Shown piece by piece: positions 52,807 to 61,332 of a stretch of DNA of 64,000 nt (positions are counted from its first letter, which is position 1; every line of letters starts with the position of its first letter). Origin of the DNA: Dokdonella_A sp049583635. GTDB lineage: Bacteria; Pseudomonadota; Gammaproteobacteria; Xanthomonadales; Rhodanobacteraceae. Below the pieces are notes generated by a model that was not told where the DNA came from, did no database searches, and saw nothing but the letters and a program-made list of their open reading frames with translations. The stretch covers positions 1 through 64,000 of the forward strand of contig JBAUWF010000066.1 of assembly GCA_049583635.1 (NCBI GenBank), given 5' to 3'. Made by a program: the position numbers and the translations under genes.

Positions 52807-54954
52807 TCAGAACTTGCCGTAGTAGCCTTCCTTCAGTGCATCGAAGAGATTGGCCGCGGTGTGCGTTTCGCCATCGTATTCGATCTCTTCGTTGCCCTTG
52901 ACCTCCACCACGGAACCGTCTTCGAGCTCGAAGCGATAGGTGGTGTTGGCTAGATCATGCTCCTTGACCAGTACTCCTTGGAAGGCCGTCGGGTTGAAAC
53001 GGAAGGTTGTGCAGCCTTTGAGGCCCTGCCGGTATGCGTAACGGTAGATGTCCTTGAAGTCTTCGTAGGGGTAGTCGGTCGGCACATTGGCGGTCTTGGA
53101 GATCGAGGAATCGACCCAAACCTGTGCCGCGGCCTGGATGTCGACGTGCGCGGTCGGCGAGATGTCGTCGGCGGACACGAAGTAGCCGGGCAGCTTTTCA
53201 GCGGTCTCGTCCGACCCGGGCATCGCCTTGCCGTTGATCAGTTCGCGATAGGCCAGCAGCTCGTAGCTGAACACCTCGACTTTTTCCTTGGTCTTCCTGC
53301 CTTCGCGGATCACATTGCGGCTGTAATGGTGCGCGAAGCTCGGCTCGATGCCGTTCGAGGCATTGTTGGCCAGTGACAACGAAATGGTACCGGTCGGCGC
53401 GATCGAGGAATGATGGGTGAAGCGCGCGCCAACTTCGCCGAGTTCGGCCACGAGTTCGGGCGCGACCCCGGCGACGCGTTGCATGTAGCGACTGTATTTC
53501 GCATGCAGCAACCGACCCGGCACGCGATCGCCGACCTCGTAGCCATCGGCAACCATCTCCGGGCGTTTGCGCAGCAGTTCGCCGGTCACCTCGAATTCTT
53601 CGAGCATGATCGGCGCCGGGCCTTTCTCCTTCGCAAGGCCGAGCGCGATTTCCCAGCCGGCCAGAGCCATCTCGCGTGCGACGTCGGTGGTGAACTGGCG
53701 GGAATCCGCCTCGCCATAACGCATCTTGAGCATCGTGATGGTCGAGCCGAGGCCGAGAAAGCCCATGCCATGACGACGCTTGCGCAGAATTTCCGCCCGT
53801 TGCTCGGCGAGCGGCAGCCCGTTGACCTCGACCACGTTGTCGAGCATGCGCGTGAACACGCGCACCACTTCACGGTATTCGTCGAAGTCGAAACGCGCCT
53901 TGGGTCCGAACGGATCGCGCACGAAAGTGGTCAGATTGACCGAACCGAGCAGGCAGGAGCCGTACGGTGGCAATGGTTGCTCACCGCACGGATTGGTCGC
54001 GCGGATGTTCTCGCACCACCAGTTGTTGTTCATCTCGTTGACACGGTCGATCAGGATGAACCCCGGCTCGGCATAGTCATAGGTCGAGACCATGATCATG
54101 TCCCACAGGTGGCGTGCACGCAGGTATCCGTAGATTCTGCACGCGACCAGACCATCCTCGCGCTCGACATACTGCTTGTGCGTCGGCCATTCACGCCACA
54201 CGACCGTGGCCGGATCGCTCAAATCGACCTCGTCCTCTTCCTTGACGTGGATCGGAAACACCAGTGGCCAGTCGGCATCGTCCTCGACCGCCTGCATGAA
54301 ACCGTCGGTGATCAGCAACGACAGATTGAACTGGCGCAAGCGGCCGTCCTCGCGCTTGGCGCGGATGAACTCGCGCACATCCGGATGGGCGACGTCGAAC
54401 GTGCCCATCTGGGCGCCGCGGCGGCCGCCGGCCGACGACACCGTGAAACACATCTTGTCGTAGATGTCCATGAATGACAGCGGACCCGAGGTGTACGCGC
54501 CCGCACCCGACACGTAGGCGCCTCGCGGTCGCAGGGTTGAAAATTCGTAGCCGATGCCGCAACCGGCCTTCAAGGTCAGCCCGGCCTCGTGCACGCGATC
54601 GAGGATATTGTCCATCGAATCCTCGATGGTTCCGGACACTGTGCAGTTGATTGTCGAGGTCTTCGGCTTGTGCTGCTGGGCGCCCGCGTTCGATGTGATG
54701 CGCCCGGCCGGGATCGCTCCCCGACGCAGCGCCCACAGAAATCGCTCGTTCCAGTATTTCTGTTTTTCCGGTGTGACCTCGACTTCGGACAACGCGCGGG
54801 CGACACGCTGGTAGGTATCGTCGATGCTGACATCGACCGGTTCGCCCTGCTTGGTTTTCAAACGGTACTTCTTGTCCCAGATATCGCTCGACGCGGGTTG
54901 CAGCGGAATCTCCACTGCGTCGCGCGTGCGTTGCTCCTGTCGAACCGTGTTCAT
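52807..54954 (-). CDS. nrdJa: Adenosylcobalamin-dependent ribonucleotide reductase, catalytic chain
   Basis: About 715 residues from ATG 54952-54954, preceded by GGAGGA; an in-frame ATG further up at 54996 gives a less well-supported start. The active-site motifs are visible: STINCTVSGTIEDSMDN with the first redox Cys, GCGIGYEFSTLRPRGAYVSG, NPCGEQPLPPYGSCLLGSVN with the radical-site Cys and Glu, and QGLKGCTTFRFNP for the second Cys. The domain from GGRRGAQMGTFDVAHPDVRE onwards is class II-like. The gene lacks the C-terminal redox tail; that is supplied by nrdJb. It converts ribonucleotides to deoxyribonucleotides using vitamin B12 and works without oxygen (family knowledge). An NrdR box pair lies in front of it. 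Confidence 0.95.
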   Translation of the reverse strand: MNTVRQEQRTRDAVEIPLQPASSDIWDKKYRLKTKQGEPVDVSIDDTYQRVARALSEVEVTPEKQKYWNERFLWALRRGAIPAGRITSNAGAQQHKPKTSTINCTVSGTIEDSMDNILDRVHEAGLTLKAGCGIGYEFSTLRPRGAYVSGAGAYTSGPLSFMDIYDKMCFTVSSAGGRRGAQMGTFDVAHPDVREFIRAKREDGRLRQFNLSLLITDGFMQAVEDDADWPLVFPIHVKEEDEVDLSDPATVVWREWPTHKQYVEREDGLVACRIYGYLRARHLWDMIMVSTYDYAEPGFILIDRVNEMNNNWWCENIRATNPCGEQPLPPYGSCLLGSVNLTTFVRDPFGPKARFDFDEYREVVRVFTRMLDNVVEVNGLPLAEQRAEILRKRRHGMGFLGLGSTITMLKMRYGEADSRQFTTDVAREMALAGWEIALGLAKEKGPAPIMLEEFEVTGELLRKRPEMVADGYEVGDRVPGRLLHAKYSRYMQRVAGVAPELVAELGEVGARFTHHSSIAPTGTISLSLANNASNGIEPSFAHHYSRNVIREGRKTKEKVEVFSYELLAYRELINGKAMPGSDETAEKLPGYFVSADDISPTAHVDIQAAAQVWVDSSISKTANVPTDYPYEDFKDIYRYAYRQGLKGCTTFRFNPTAFQGVLVKEHDLANTTYRFELEDGSVVEVKGNEEIEYDGETHTAANLFDALKEGYYGKF

Positions 54955-55136
54955 TGCGGCGTATTCCTCCATTTCCGGTTGCGCGTCAATGTGCAACCCG
55001 GCAACGCAACCGACGCCCCGTCTTGGCGTCTACCAGGACGGTACAAGACAGGAAACCCGGGTTTCGATGTGTGCATGATCCCCACCTACCAATTTCCCCG
55101 GCGGCTGCGCGCCATCTCCGGTACAACCGCTGAACA

Positions 55137-55152
55137 ACCCAACTTATGGCGC
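55137..55152. promoter_or_regulatory. Second, degenerate NrdR box
   Basis: ACCCAACTTATGGCGC matches the NrdR-box consensus (acaCwAtATaTwGtgt) at about 10 of 16 positions. It lies 32 bases, about three helical turns, from the stronger box at 55169-55184. NrdR binds tandem boxes at this kind of spacing (family knowledge), so the pair is more convincing than this half alone. Confidence 0.45.
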
Positions 55153-55168
55153 GAAGCACACTCGAAGA

Positions 55169-55184
55169 CCACAATATCTTGTGG
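55169..55184. promoter_or_regulatory. NrdR box upstream of nrdJa
   Basis: CCACAATATCTTGTGG is a near-perfect palindrome and matches the NrdR consensus acaCwAtATaTwGtgt at about 13 of 16 positions. It lies 215 bases before the nrdJa start codon, in the divergent region with the Do-like protease. NrdR is the nucleotide-sensing repressor of ribonucleotide reductase genes across bacteria. Confidence 0.75.
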
Positions 55185-55343
55185 TTGCGAGGTCTCCAAC
55201 CCTACCGCGGGACCGGCCAAGTTGCAATGATCCTGCAACACGCAAACGGACCGCTGCCGCGAGTCGCTCTGTCGCACCGATTGCGCCTGCGCATCGGCGC
55301 GCCTGTCACGCCTTCTTGAAGACCGGGAAAGGCGGCAAGATTC

Positions 55344-55366
55344 GGTAGTGCCTCTGAGGCACTACC
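55344..55366. repeat. 23-bp perfect palindrome, possible cruciform
   Basis: GGTAGTGCCTC at 55344-55354 and GAGGCACTACC at 55356-55366 are exact reverse complements around a single base. Flanking GGCGG (55331-55335) and CCGCC (55381-55385) extend the symmetry across an internal loop. It sits 160 bases before the protease start. It may be an operator, a hairpin, or a dispersed repeat; no second copy was seen in the window. Confidence 0.6.
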
Positions 55367-55528
55367 CAAGATTCCGCATTCCGCCGAGTGGTAAATTCCT
55401 CCCAACGCCGCATTCTTCCACATCCAGTGGCACAGGAATCTGATCGCCACCTTTCCCGGCGCCGCGCCGCGTGGGAACCCTCAGGCGGCACCGTGGTCAT
55501 TGCTGGAAGCGCTCAACTAAGGATCGCA

Positions 55529-56920
55529 ATGCATCGCCCCAATCCCTCTCGCAAGGCCGCACACACGATTTTCGCCGTCGGTTGTGCGCTTACCGTCAGC
55601 CTGCTCGTCGTCGCCACCAATACGCGTGCCGCCCTGCCGGCCGAGGTCGCGGGCGAGCCCATGCCGTCACTCGCACCGATGCTCGCGCGCGTGACACCTG
55701 CAGTTGTCAACATCAGCTCCAAGACGCGCGTGCGCGTACGCGATCCGTATTTCGACGATCCATTCTTTCGCCGCTTCTTCGGCGTGCCGGAGATTCCACG
55801 CGAGCGTGTGCAACAGTCGCTCGGATCGGGCGTGGTCGTCAATGCGACGAAAGGATACGTGCTGACCAACAACCATGTCGTGGCGGGTGCCGATGACATC
55901 GCGGTAACACTGACCAGCGGACAAACGGTCAAAGCCAGGGTGATCGGCACCGACCCCGATTCCGATCTCGCGGTGCTGCAAATCCCGGCCGATAATCTGA
56001 CCGCGTTGCCGCTGGCCGACTCATCGCAATTGCGCGTCGGCGATTTCGTCGTTGCCGTCGGCGATCCGTTCGGTCTCGGCCAGACCGTCACCTCGGGCAT
56101 CGTCTCGGCTCTGCAGCGCACCGGCCTGCGTGGTGAGGGATACCAGAATTACATCCAGACCGATGCGTCGATCAATCCGGGCAACTCCGGCGGCGCGCTG
56201 GTCAACCTGCGTGGTGAGCTGGTCGGTATCAATTCGATGATCTATTCGCCGTCCGGCGGTAACGTCGGTATCGGTTTCGCGATTCCGTCGGATCTGGCCA
56301 GCGACGTCATGCGCCAACTGGTCGCTACCGGGGAAGTCAGGCGCGGTGCGCTTGGCGTCGATGCGCAGGACATTACGCCGCAGCTGGCAAAGATGCTGTC
56401 ACTGAACAATCGCAAGGGTGCGGTCATCACGCGCGTTCGCAGTGGCTCGCCTGCCGAGCAGATCGGCCTCAAGCCCGGCGATACGATTGTGTCGCTTGAT
56501 GGCAAACCGGTCGCAAGCGCACAGCAATTGCACAATATCGAAGGCCTGACGCCGATCGGATCGCAGGTGAGTCTCGGCATATTGCGCGACGGCAAGCTGC
56601 TCGCGCTTGAAACCACACTCACCGCCCCTGTTGTACACACGGCAAAAGGCGCAAGCGTCGATCCACGTCTCGCCGGAGCCGAACTCGCCGATCTTGCCGA
56701 CAGTCAGCACCGCAACGGCGGCGGCGTCACGGTGACGCGTGTTGCCGACGGCAGCCGTGCGTTCCGGAGCGGTCTTCGCATCGGCGATGTCATCGTTGCG
56801 GTGAACCAACAGGATATCCGGGGCACACGCGATCTCGAACGCCTTGCCGGAACCCATCCGGGGCAATTGCTGCTGACGCTGGTGCGCGGCGACAACGCAT
56901 ACTTTCTCATGCTCAACTGA
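55529..56920 (+). CDS. degQ: Periplasmic serine protease of the Do/DegQ (HtrA) family
   Basis: A 463-residue protein from ATG 55529, with AAGGA upstream; the longer frame has no signal peptide. The signal peptide is AHTIFAVGCALTVSLLVVAT, cleaved near TRA-ALP. The catalytic triad is His116 in LTNNHVVAGADD, Asp146 in DPDSDLAVLQ and Ser220 in NPGNSGGALVNLRGE. Two PDZ domains follow: about 285-370 (VRRGALGVDAQDITPQLAKM) and about 385-460 (VTRVADGSRAFRSGLRIGD). This is the DegQ/MucD layout: a periplasmic quality-control protease and chaperone. Its promoter region is shared with nrdJa in the opposite direction. Confidence 0.93.
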   Translation: MHRPNPSRKAAHTIFAVGCALTVSLLVVATNTRAALPAEVAGEPMPSLAPMLARVTPAVVNISSKTRVRVRDPYFDDPFFRRFFGVPEIPRERVQQSLGSGVVVNATKGYVLTNNHVVAGADDIAVTLTSGQTVKARVIGTDPDSDLAVLQIPADNLTALPLADSSQLRVGDFVVAVGDPFGLGQTVTSGIVSALQRTGLRGEGYQNYIQTDASINPGNSGGALVNLRGELVGINSMIYSPSGGNVGIGFAIPSDLASDVMRQLVATGEVRRGALGVDAQDITPQLAKMLSLNNRKGAVITRVRSGSPAEQIGLKPGDTIVSLDGKPVASAQQLHNIEGLTPIGSQVSLGILRDGKLLALETTLTAPVVHTAKGASVDPRLAGAELADLADSQHRNGGGVTVTRVADGSRAFRSGLRIGDVIVAVNQQDIRGTRDLERLAGTHPGQLLLTLVRGDNAYFLMLN

Positions 56921-57026
56921 ACGAATCCGCGTACGCGCCGCATCACGCGGCTGAACGGAATTTTCGATCGTGCATGCAGGTCTGCGTGATATCGTTGCGG
57001 TGCTATCAGTCGTGGGATCCCGCGCC

Positions 57027-58466
57027 ATGCCGCGTTGCCGTTTGTCGACACTGCTCTTCGCACTGCTGTTTGCGCTGCTTTCCAGCCCGATTCCCGCGAC
57101 CGCCCGAAAAGCCGTCGCGAAACCCACCCAAGCCAATCTGATCTGGCGCGGCGACATCGTCAGCGCACGCGGGTTCATGGACGATCTGGCAAGGGCTTTC
57201 GAGAAGGCCCACAAAGGCCATGTCACGTTGCAGCCATTCAGCACGATTTCCGGAATCGACGCGGTCGCTGCGGGCCGTGCCGACCTCGCCGGCAGTGCAC
57301 GCCACGGTTACGCCAAGCGCGCCGAAGAGGCCAACCTCGATTTCATCCCGGTCGCTCTCGATGCGATCGTCGCGATTACGCATCCGCGCAATCCGGCCCA
57401 CGACATCACGCTGGCACAATTGCGCAATGTGTACCTCGGCAAGATAACCAACTGGAAGGAACTCGGCGGCAACGACACGCCGATCAACCTGTATGCGATC
57501 GCCGCACCACTCGATGGCGTGGAGTTCAGTCTGCGCGCGCTGTTGTTTCACAATGGAGATCAGCGCGTCGCCGCACCGCGGCTGTATCTGAATACTGAAA
57601 AGCTGGAGGAAGGTGTCGCCATCGATCCGGCCGGGCTCGGGCTTTCCACGTTGTCGTCGACGTTTGCCAACAAGCGCGTGAAAATGCTCAACGTCGAAGG
57701 CATTGCGCCAAGCATGAGTCACGTTGCGGACGGAAGCTATCCGTTGTTCATGACGCTCTATCTCGGTGACAATGCAAAGACGCCGAATAAGCCCGAAGTC
57801 GAAGCCTTTCTCGCGTTCATCGACACCCCTGTCGCGCAGCAGACGTTGCGCAATCACCGGCTCGTCCCGTATGCGGAGGCCGGCAATGTCGATGCACTCA
57901 AGGCCGCGCGCATCGCGCGCATCGACACCGAGCTGTTTCCGAACGGGCCGCCGAGCGCGATTGCGGGCGCAGCCGGGCCGCCCCCGCCAGAAACAATACC
58001 GACGCCCGCTGTTGCGCCGAACGCGACCGCCGAGGCGACGGCGCAGTCGCGCAGCCAGTCCGGCGCCGCGGGCGCCACCGCGACTGAACGCAAGGAAACG
58101 GCCGCCGTGAAAATGCTGGCCGGCTCCGCTGCGCCTGCGCCACCTGTCGGTCACCACCATGCCAACCTGTCGAAACCGTCCAGGGCGCTGGCAAAGAATC
58201 CATCACACAAACCCCGCGCAAAGACGCCGGTCAAGGCGCTCGCCAGCACGCATGACAAAGCGGCGGCGAAGACGCGCAAGCCACCTGAACGCAAGGCCAG
58301 CTTTGCCAATGTAACGGCCGCGGTCAGTCCGGCCGGTAACGCGCTCGCGAGTTTCGACAATGTGAAGTCGGAAGCAACCGCTTCATCGAAAGCCAACCCC
58401 GGCTCGACCTTCGCGGGCGTCCGTGCCGGCGCCAGCAAGGCCACCGAAGAGGGGCAGGCACATTGA
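57027..58466 (+). CDS. PstS-like periplasmic binding protein with long basic C-terminal tail
   Basis: About 479 residues. The start MPRCRLSTLLFALLFALLSS gives a signal peptide ending near ATA-RKA; an earlier in-frame ATG at 56970 would put it internally. Residues about 40-330 form a PstS-type phosphate/metal-oxyanion-binding fold: LIWRGDIVSARGFMDDLARA, TISGIDAVAAGRADLAGSAR, FIPVALDAIVAITHPRNPAH, ITLAQLRNVYLGKITNWKEL and TPVAQQTLRNHRLVPYAEAG. The last 150 residues are Ala/Pro/Lys-rich and probably disordered (KNPSHKPRAKTPVKALAST, DKAAAKTRKPPERKASFANV). No pst permease or ATPase genes are nearby, so it is an orphan and may instead be a signalling or binding protein. It starts 106 bases after the Do-like protease gene on the same strand. 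Confidence 0.82.
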   Translation: MPRCRLSTLLFALLFALLSSPIPATARKAVAKPTQANLIWRGDIVSARGFMDDLARAFEKAHKGHVTLQPFSTISGIDAVAAGRADLAGSARHGYAKRAEEANLDFIPVALDAIVAITHPRNPAHDITLAQLRNVYLGKITNWKELGGNDTPINLYAIAAPLDGVEFSLRALLFHNGDQRVAAPRLYLNTEKLEEGVAIDPAGLGLSTLSSTFANKRVKMLNVEGIAPSMSHVADGSYPLFMTLYLGDNAKTPNKPEVEAFLAFIDTPVAQQTLRNHRLVPYAEAGNVDALKAARIARIDTELFPNGPPSAIAGAAGPPPPETIPTPAVAPNATAEATAQSRSQSGAAGATATERKETAAVKMLAGSAAPAPPVGHHHANLSKPSRALAKNPSHKPRAKTPVKALASTHDKAAAKTRKPPERKASFANVTAAVSPAGNALASFDNVKSEATASSKANPGSTFAGVRAGASKATEEGQAH

Positions 58467-58770
58467 GAAAGGTACGCGTCGAATCGATGTGAGCTCCGGT
58501 GCCGGTGCAGACCCTCGCAACGCGTCTCGAGTATCTTTGCGATTGTTCTGCTAGCGATGCAATCTTTTTGACGCCGCGTGCGCAATGACGTGGCGCGCGA
58601 CATCTGCGATGCCCGCGTCGCTGATCTGGGTCGCGCGGTTGAACCCGATGGCGTGGCGTGGTCGAATGGCGCCAGGGCCGGATCTCCGCGTTCATGGTCG
58701 TGGCGATTCAACGATCCGGGGTTGCATGTAACGGCCGAAACGCAACGGATACCGCGACGGAGGACGTGCG
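58467..58770. other. Intergenic region before the aminopeptidase gene
   Basis: About 300 bases without a supported gene. A weak terminator-like hairpin lies at 58541-58569. The final 100 bases are GC-rich with the ribosome-binding site GGAGG of the next gene at about 58760. No other structure was recognised. Confidence 0.5.
58541..58569 (+). terminator. Weak intrinsic terminator candidate
   Basis: GATTGT (58541-58546) can pair with GCAATC (58559-58564), with one G-U pair, and is followed directly by five T residues (58565-58569). It lies 75 bases after the stop of the phosphate-binding-like gene. The stem is short and AT-rich, so it is a weak call. Confidence 0.3.
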
Positions 58771-60150
58771 ATGCAGGGATGGATCGGCTCTGAAAAATCC
58801 GGCACCGCCACACCGTTGCTGCTGATTGACCGGGATGGCTTCGAGGCGTTGGTCGAGAGCCTCGCAGACGACGCCCGCACCTGGTGCGCCCATCACGATT
58901 TCGCTGGCCAGGCCGGCCGGTTTCTGGCACTGCCCGGCACCCGGGGCAACATCGCGGTGGTGCTGGCCGGCTGCGATCGCGCGCACCCGTTTTATGCGCT
59001 CGCTGCACTACCATTGCTATTGCCCCCGGGCGACTACGTGCTCGACGCGCGCGGGTTGGCCGTGGACAAGGCCGAGGCCGCGCTGCATTGGGCGCTCGGC
59101 GCCTACCAGTTCGTCCGCTATCGCAAAGCACGACGGCAACCTGCCGGCCTCGTCGTCGATGCCAACGACCAGACGCGCGTTGTCGCAAGCGCGCGCGCGG
59201 CCTGCCGAGTGCGTGACCTGGTCAATACGCCGACCGAAGATCTCGGACCCGGCGAGCTGGCCGAAGCGGTACGCGAGCTCGCTGCCACGCACAGCGGCGA
59301 CTACCGCGACTGGCAGGGCGATGACCTTGCGCGCGACTTTCCGGCGATCCATGCGGTCGGGCGTGCGAGCCACCGCGCACCGCGCCTGGCCATGCTCACG
59401 CACGGTCAGGCCGACGCACCGCACATCGTCCTGGTCGGCAAGGGCGTGTGCTTCGACACCGGCGGTCTCGATCTGAAGACCGCCGACGGCATGCGCTGGA
59501 TGAAAAAGGACATGGGCGGCGCGGCGCACGCGATCGCATTGGCCGGCCTGATTCTCGAATCCGGTCTGCCGGTGCGCCTGAGCCTGCTGATTCCGGCAGT
59601 CGAGAACGCGATTGCCGGCAACGCCTATCGACCCGGAGAGGTTATCCGCACGCGTACCGGCCTCAGCGTGGAGGTGGACAACACCGATGCCGAAGGTCGA
59701 CTCGTGCTGTGCGATGCGCTGGCCTTCGCAGCCGAACAGAAACCGGACCTGATCCTCGATTTCGCCACGCTGACCGGTGCAGCGCGCGTTGCGCTCGGGC
59801 CGGACCTCCCTGCGCTGTTCAGCAATCGCGACGACATCGCCGAACAACTGCTGGCCAGTGCACAGGCCACCAGCGATCCGTTATGGCGCCTGCCGCTGTG
59901 GCGTCCGTACCTGACCATGCTCGACTCAAGCATCGCTGATTTGACCAATTCGGCCACCTCGCGGCACGCCGGCGCCATAACCGCGGCATTGTTTCTCGAA
60001 CGCTTCGTGCCGGAAACCCGGGCTTGGTGCCACATCGACGTGTACGCGTGGAACGACAGCGACAAGCCCGGCCGGCCGCGCGGCGGCGAAGCGCAGGGAC
60101 TGCGCGCCTGTTTCGAGTTTCTGAAGCGTCACTACGCAGCAGTCGCGTAA
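58771..60150 (+). CDS. Leucyl aminopeptidase (M17 family)
   Basis: A 459-residue cytosolic zinc/manganese peptidase that cleaves N-terminal Leu and other residues. The M17 catalytic domain is about 140-450: VGKGVCFDTGGLDLK (Lys224, Asp229), MKKDMGGAAHAIALAG (Asp247), and the signature NTDAEGRLVLCDALAF (residues 304-319, with catalytic Arg310 and metal ligands Asp306 and Glu308). The N-terminal domain is shorter than in PepA (503). PepA-type DNA-binding roles in XerCD recombination are not implied. A GGAGG precedes the ATG. The stop is three bases from the end of the converging GFA-family gene. Confidence 0.94.
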   Translation: MQGWIGSEKSGTATPLLLIDRDGFEALVESLADDARTWCAHHDFAGQAGRFLALPGTRGNIAVVLAGCDRAHPFYALAALPLLLPPGDYVLDARGLAVDKAEAALHWALGAYQFVRYRKARRQPAGLVVDANDQTRVVASARAACRVRDLVNTPTEDLGPGELAEAVRELAATHSGDYRDWQGDDLARDFPAIHAVGRASHRAPRLAMLTHGQADAPHIVLVGKGVCFDTGGLDLKTADGMRWMKKDMGGAAHAIALAGLILESGLPVRLSLLIPAVENAIAGNAYRPGEVIRTRTGLSVEVDNTDAEGRLVLCDALAFAAEQKPDLILDFATLTGAARVALGPDLPALFSNRDDIAEQLLASAQATSDPLWRLPLWRPYLTMLDSSIADLTNSATSRHAGAITAALFLERFVPETRAWCHIDVYAWNDSDKPGRPRGGEAQGLRACFEFLKRHYAAVA

Positions 60151-60153
60151 TTT

Positions 60154-60552
60154 TCAGTCGGCACGCGACAGATCGGCGATCGCAGCCTCGCTCTCCACGC
60201 GCCGATTGTCGTCGAACGGCGCGATGTCGACGCGCTCGATCGTGGTCGGGTCGAGACAGCGCACGTTGCCATCGATGCCATCGGGATTCGAGCGCGGAAC
60301 ATAGAAGCTCTTGACGCCACAATGCGTGCAGAAGCGATGCTTCGCGATGCCGGTGTTGAAGGTGTATTCGGTCAGCGCGTCCGTCCCGTCCAGCAGACGA
60401 AAGCGCGCGGCAGGCACGATCAGATGCACGAAGCCCGTCATGCGACAGATCGAACAATTGCACTCGAGCGCCGCGATGATCGCGGACGCATCCACCTCGA
60501 AACGCACGCGGCCGCAATGACAGCCACCGCGATGCGTGACGCGCGCCGTCAT
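60154..60552 (-). CDS. GFA-family zinc-binding protein (second copy)
   Basis: A 132-residue protein from ATG 60550-60552, which overlaps the stop of the SPFH gene by four bases (ATGA), so translation is probably coupled; the longer frame is a shadow of the SPFH gene. The Cys motifs of the fold are GGCHCGRVRFEV, ALECNCSICRMTGF and HRFCTHCGVKSFYVPRSNPD. As with the other copy at 49080-49565, the real substrate is unknown. Here it is the last gene of an NfeD-SPFH-GFA set. Confidence 0.88.
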   Translation of the reverse strand: MTARVTHRGGCHCGRVRFEVDASAIIAALECNCSICRMTGFVHLIVPAARFRLLDGTDALTEYTFNTGIAKHRFCTHCGVKSFYVPRSNPDGIDGNVRCLDPTTIERVDIAPFDDNRRVESEAAIADLSRAD

Positions 60553-61301
60553 GCGTCGCGCTTGCGGCCGAGCAACGGTTCGATCAGATCGAGCGGCAAC
60601 GGGAACAGGATGGTATGGCTCTTGTCGCCGGCCACCTCGACCATCGTCTGCAGATAGCGCAACTGGATGGCCTGTGGCTGCTGCATCAGTGTCTGCGCGG
60701 CCTGCATGAGTTTCTCCGACGCCTGCAGTTCGCCTTCGGCGTTGATCACCTTGGCGCGGCGCTGGCGCTCGGCTTCGGCCTGCTTGGCGATCGCGCGGAT
60801 CATGCCCTCGTCCAGATCGACCTGCTTGATCTCGACATTGGCGACCTTGATGCCCCAAGCATCGGTGTGCTGATCGAGGATCGCCTGGATGTCGTGATTG
60901 AGCTTGTCGCGCGCGGCCAGCATGTCGTCGAGCTCGTGCTGACCAAGCACCGAGCGCAGGGTGGTCTGCGCAAGCTGGCTGGTTGCCTCGTACACATCGG
61001 CGACCTGGATCACGGCTTTTTCCGGATCGATGATGCGGAAATAGATGACCGCATTGACCTTGACCGACACGTTATCGCGCGAGATCACATCCTGCGGCGG
61101 CACCGACAACACCACGGTGCGCAGATCCATGCGCACCATCTGCTGCGCCACCGGCAGCAGGATGATGATGCCGGGTCCCTTCACCGACTGAAAACGTCCG
61201 AACAGAAAAACCACGCCACGCTCGTACTCGCGCAGTATCTTGATCGAGGACAGCAGCAACAGCGCGATCAGGACGACAACGACCGCAAGACTTGAAAACA
61301 T
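60549..61301 (-). CDS. Slipin/SPFH band-7 membrane protein
   Basis: A 250-residue protein. The start MFSSLAVVVVLIALLLLSSI at 61301 is set by GGAG seven bases upstream; the upstream ATG at 61307 overlaps that site. One N-terminal membrane span is followed by the SPFH domain: REYERGVVFLFGRFQSVKGP, VISRDNVSVKVNAVIYFRII, TLRSVLGQHELDDMLAARDK, GIKVANVEIKQVDLDEGMIR. The C-terminal half is a coiled coil (AKQAEAERQRRAKVINAEGE). It belongs to the slipin branch (bacterial stomatin-like, YbbK/QmcA-related) that pairs with NfeD proteins, whose gene is directly upstream with 31 bases between. These form large membrane ring assemblies (family knowledge). Confidence 0.94.
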   Translation of the reverse strand: MFSSLAVVVVLIALLLLSSIKILREYERGVVFLFGRFQSVKGPGIIILLPVAQQMVRMDLRTVVLSVPPQDVISRDNVSVKVNAVIYFRIIDPEKAVIQVADVYEATSQLAQTTLRSVLGQHELDDMLAARDKLNHDIQAILDQHTDAWGIKVANVEIKQVDLDEGMIRAIAKQAEAERQRRAKVINAEGELQASEKLMQAAQTLMQQPQAIQLRYLQTMVEVAGDKSHTILFPLPLDLIEPLLGRKRDA

Positions 61302-61332
61302 CAGCATTCTCCGTTGATTGAACGATTCAGCG

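Larger units (their letters stand above)
54955..55528. other. Divergent intergenic region between nrdJa and the Do-like protease gene
   Basis: About 570 bases with no supported gene. It holds the two NrdR-like boxes (55137-55184), a GTTGCA/TGCAAC inverted pair at 55221-55239 with a seven-base loop, and the perfect palindrome at 55344-55366. No B12-riboswitch box (GCCACTG-like) was seen between the NrdR boxes and the nrdJa start. Small frames on the minus strand near 55202-55500 lack a ribosome-binding site and read through the palindrome. Confidence 0.55.

Noticed and set aside
53410..54477. 355-codon plus-strand frame opposite nrdJa
   Set aside because: Shadow of the ribonucleotide reductase catalytic gene.
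54955..55168. Cobalamin riboswitch in the nrdJa leader
   Set aside because: Expected for a B12-dependent enzyme in some bacteria, but no B12-box-like GCCACTG sequence was found on the coding strand.
55202..55500. Small minus-strand frames of 64-82 codons in the nrdJa/protease gap
   Set aside because: They read through the palindrome at 55344-55366 and lack start signals; more likely part of the repeat or promoter region.
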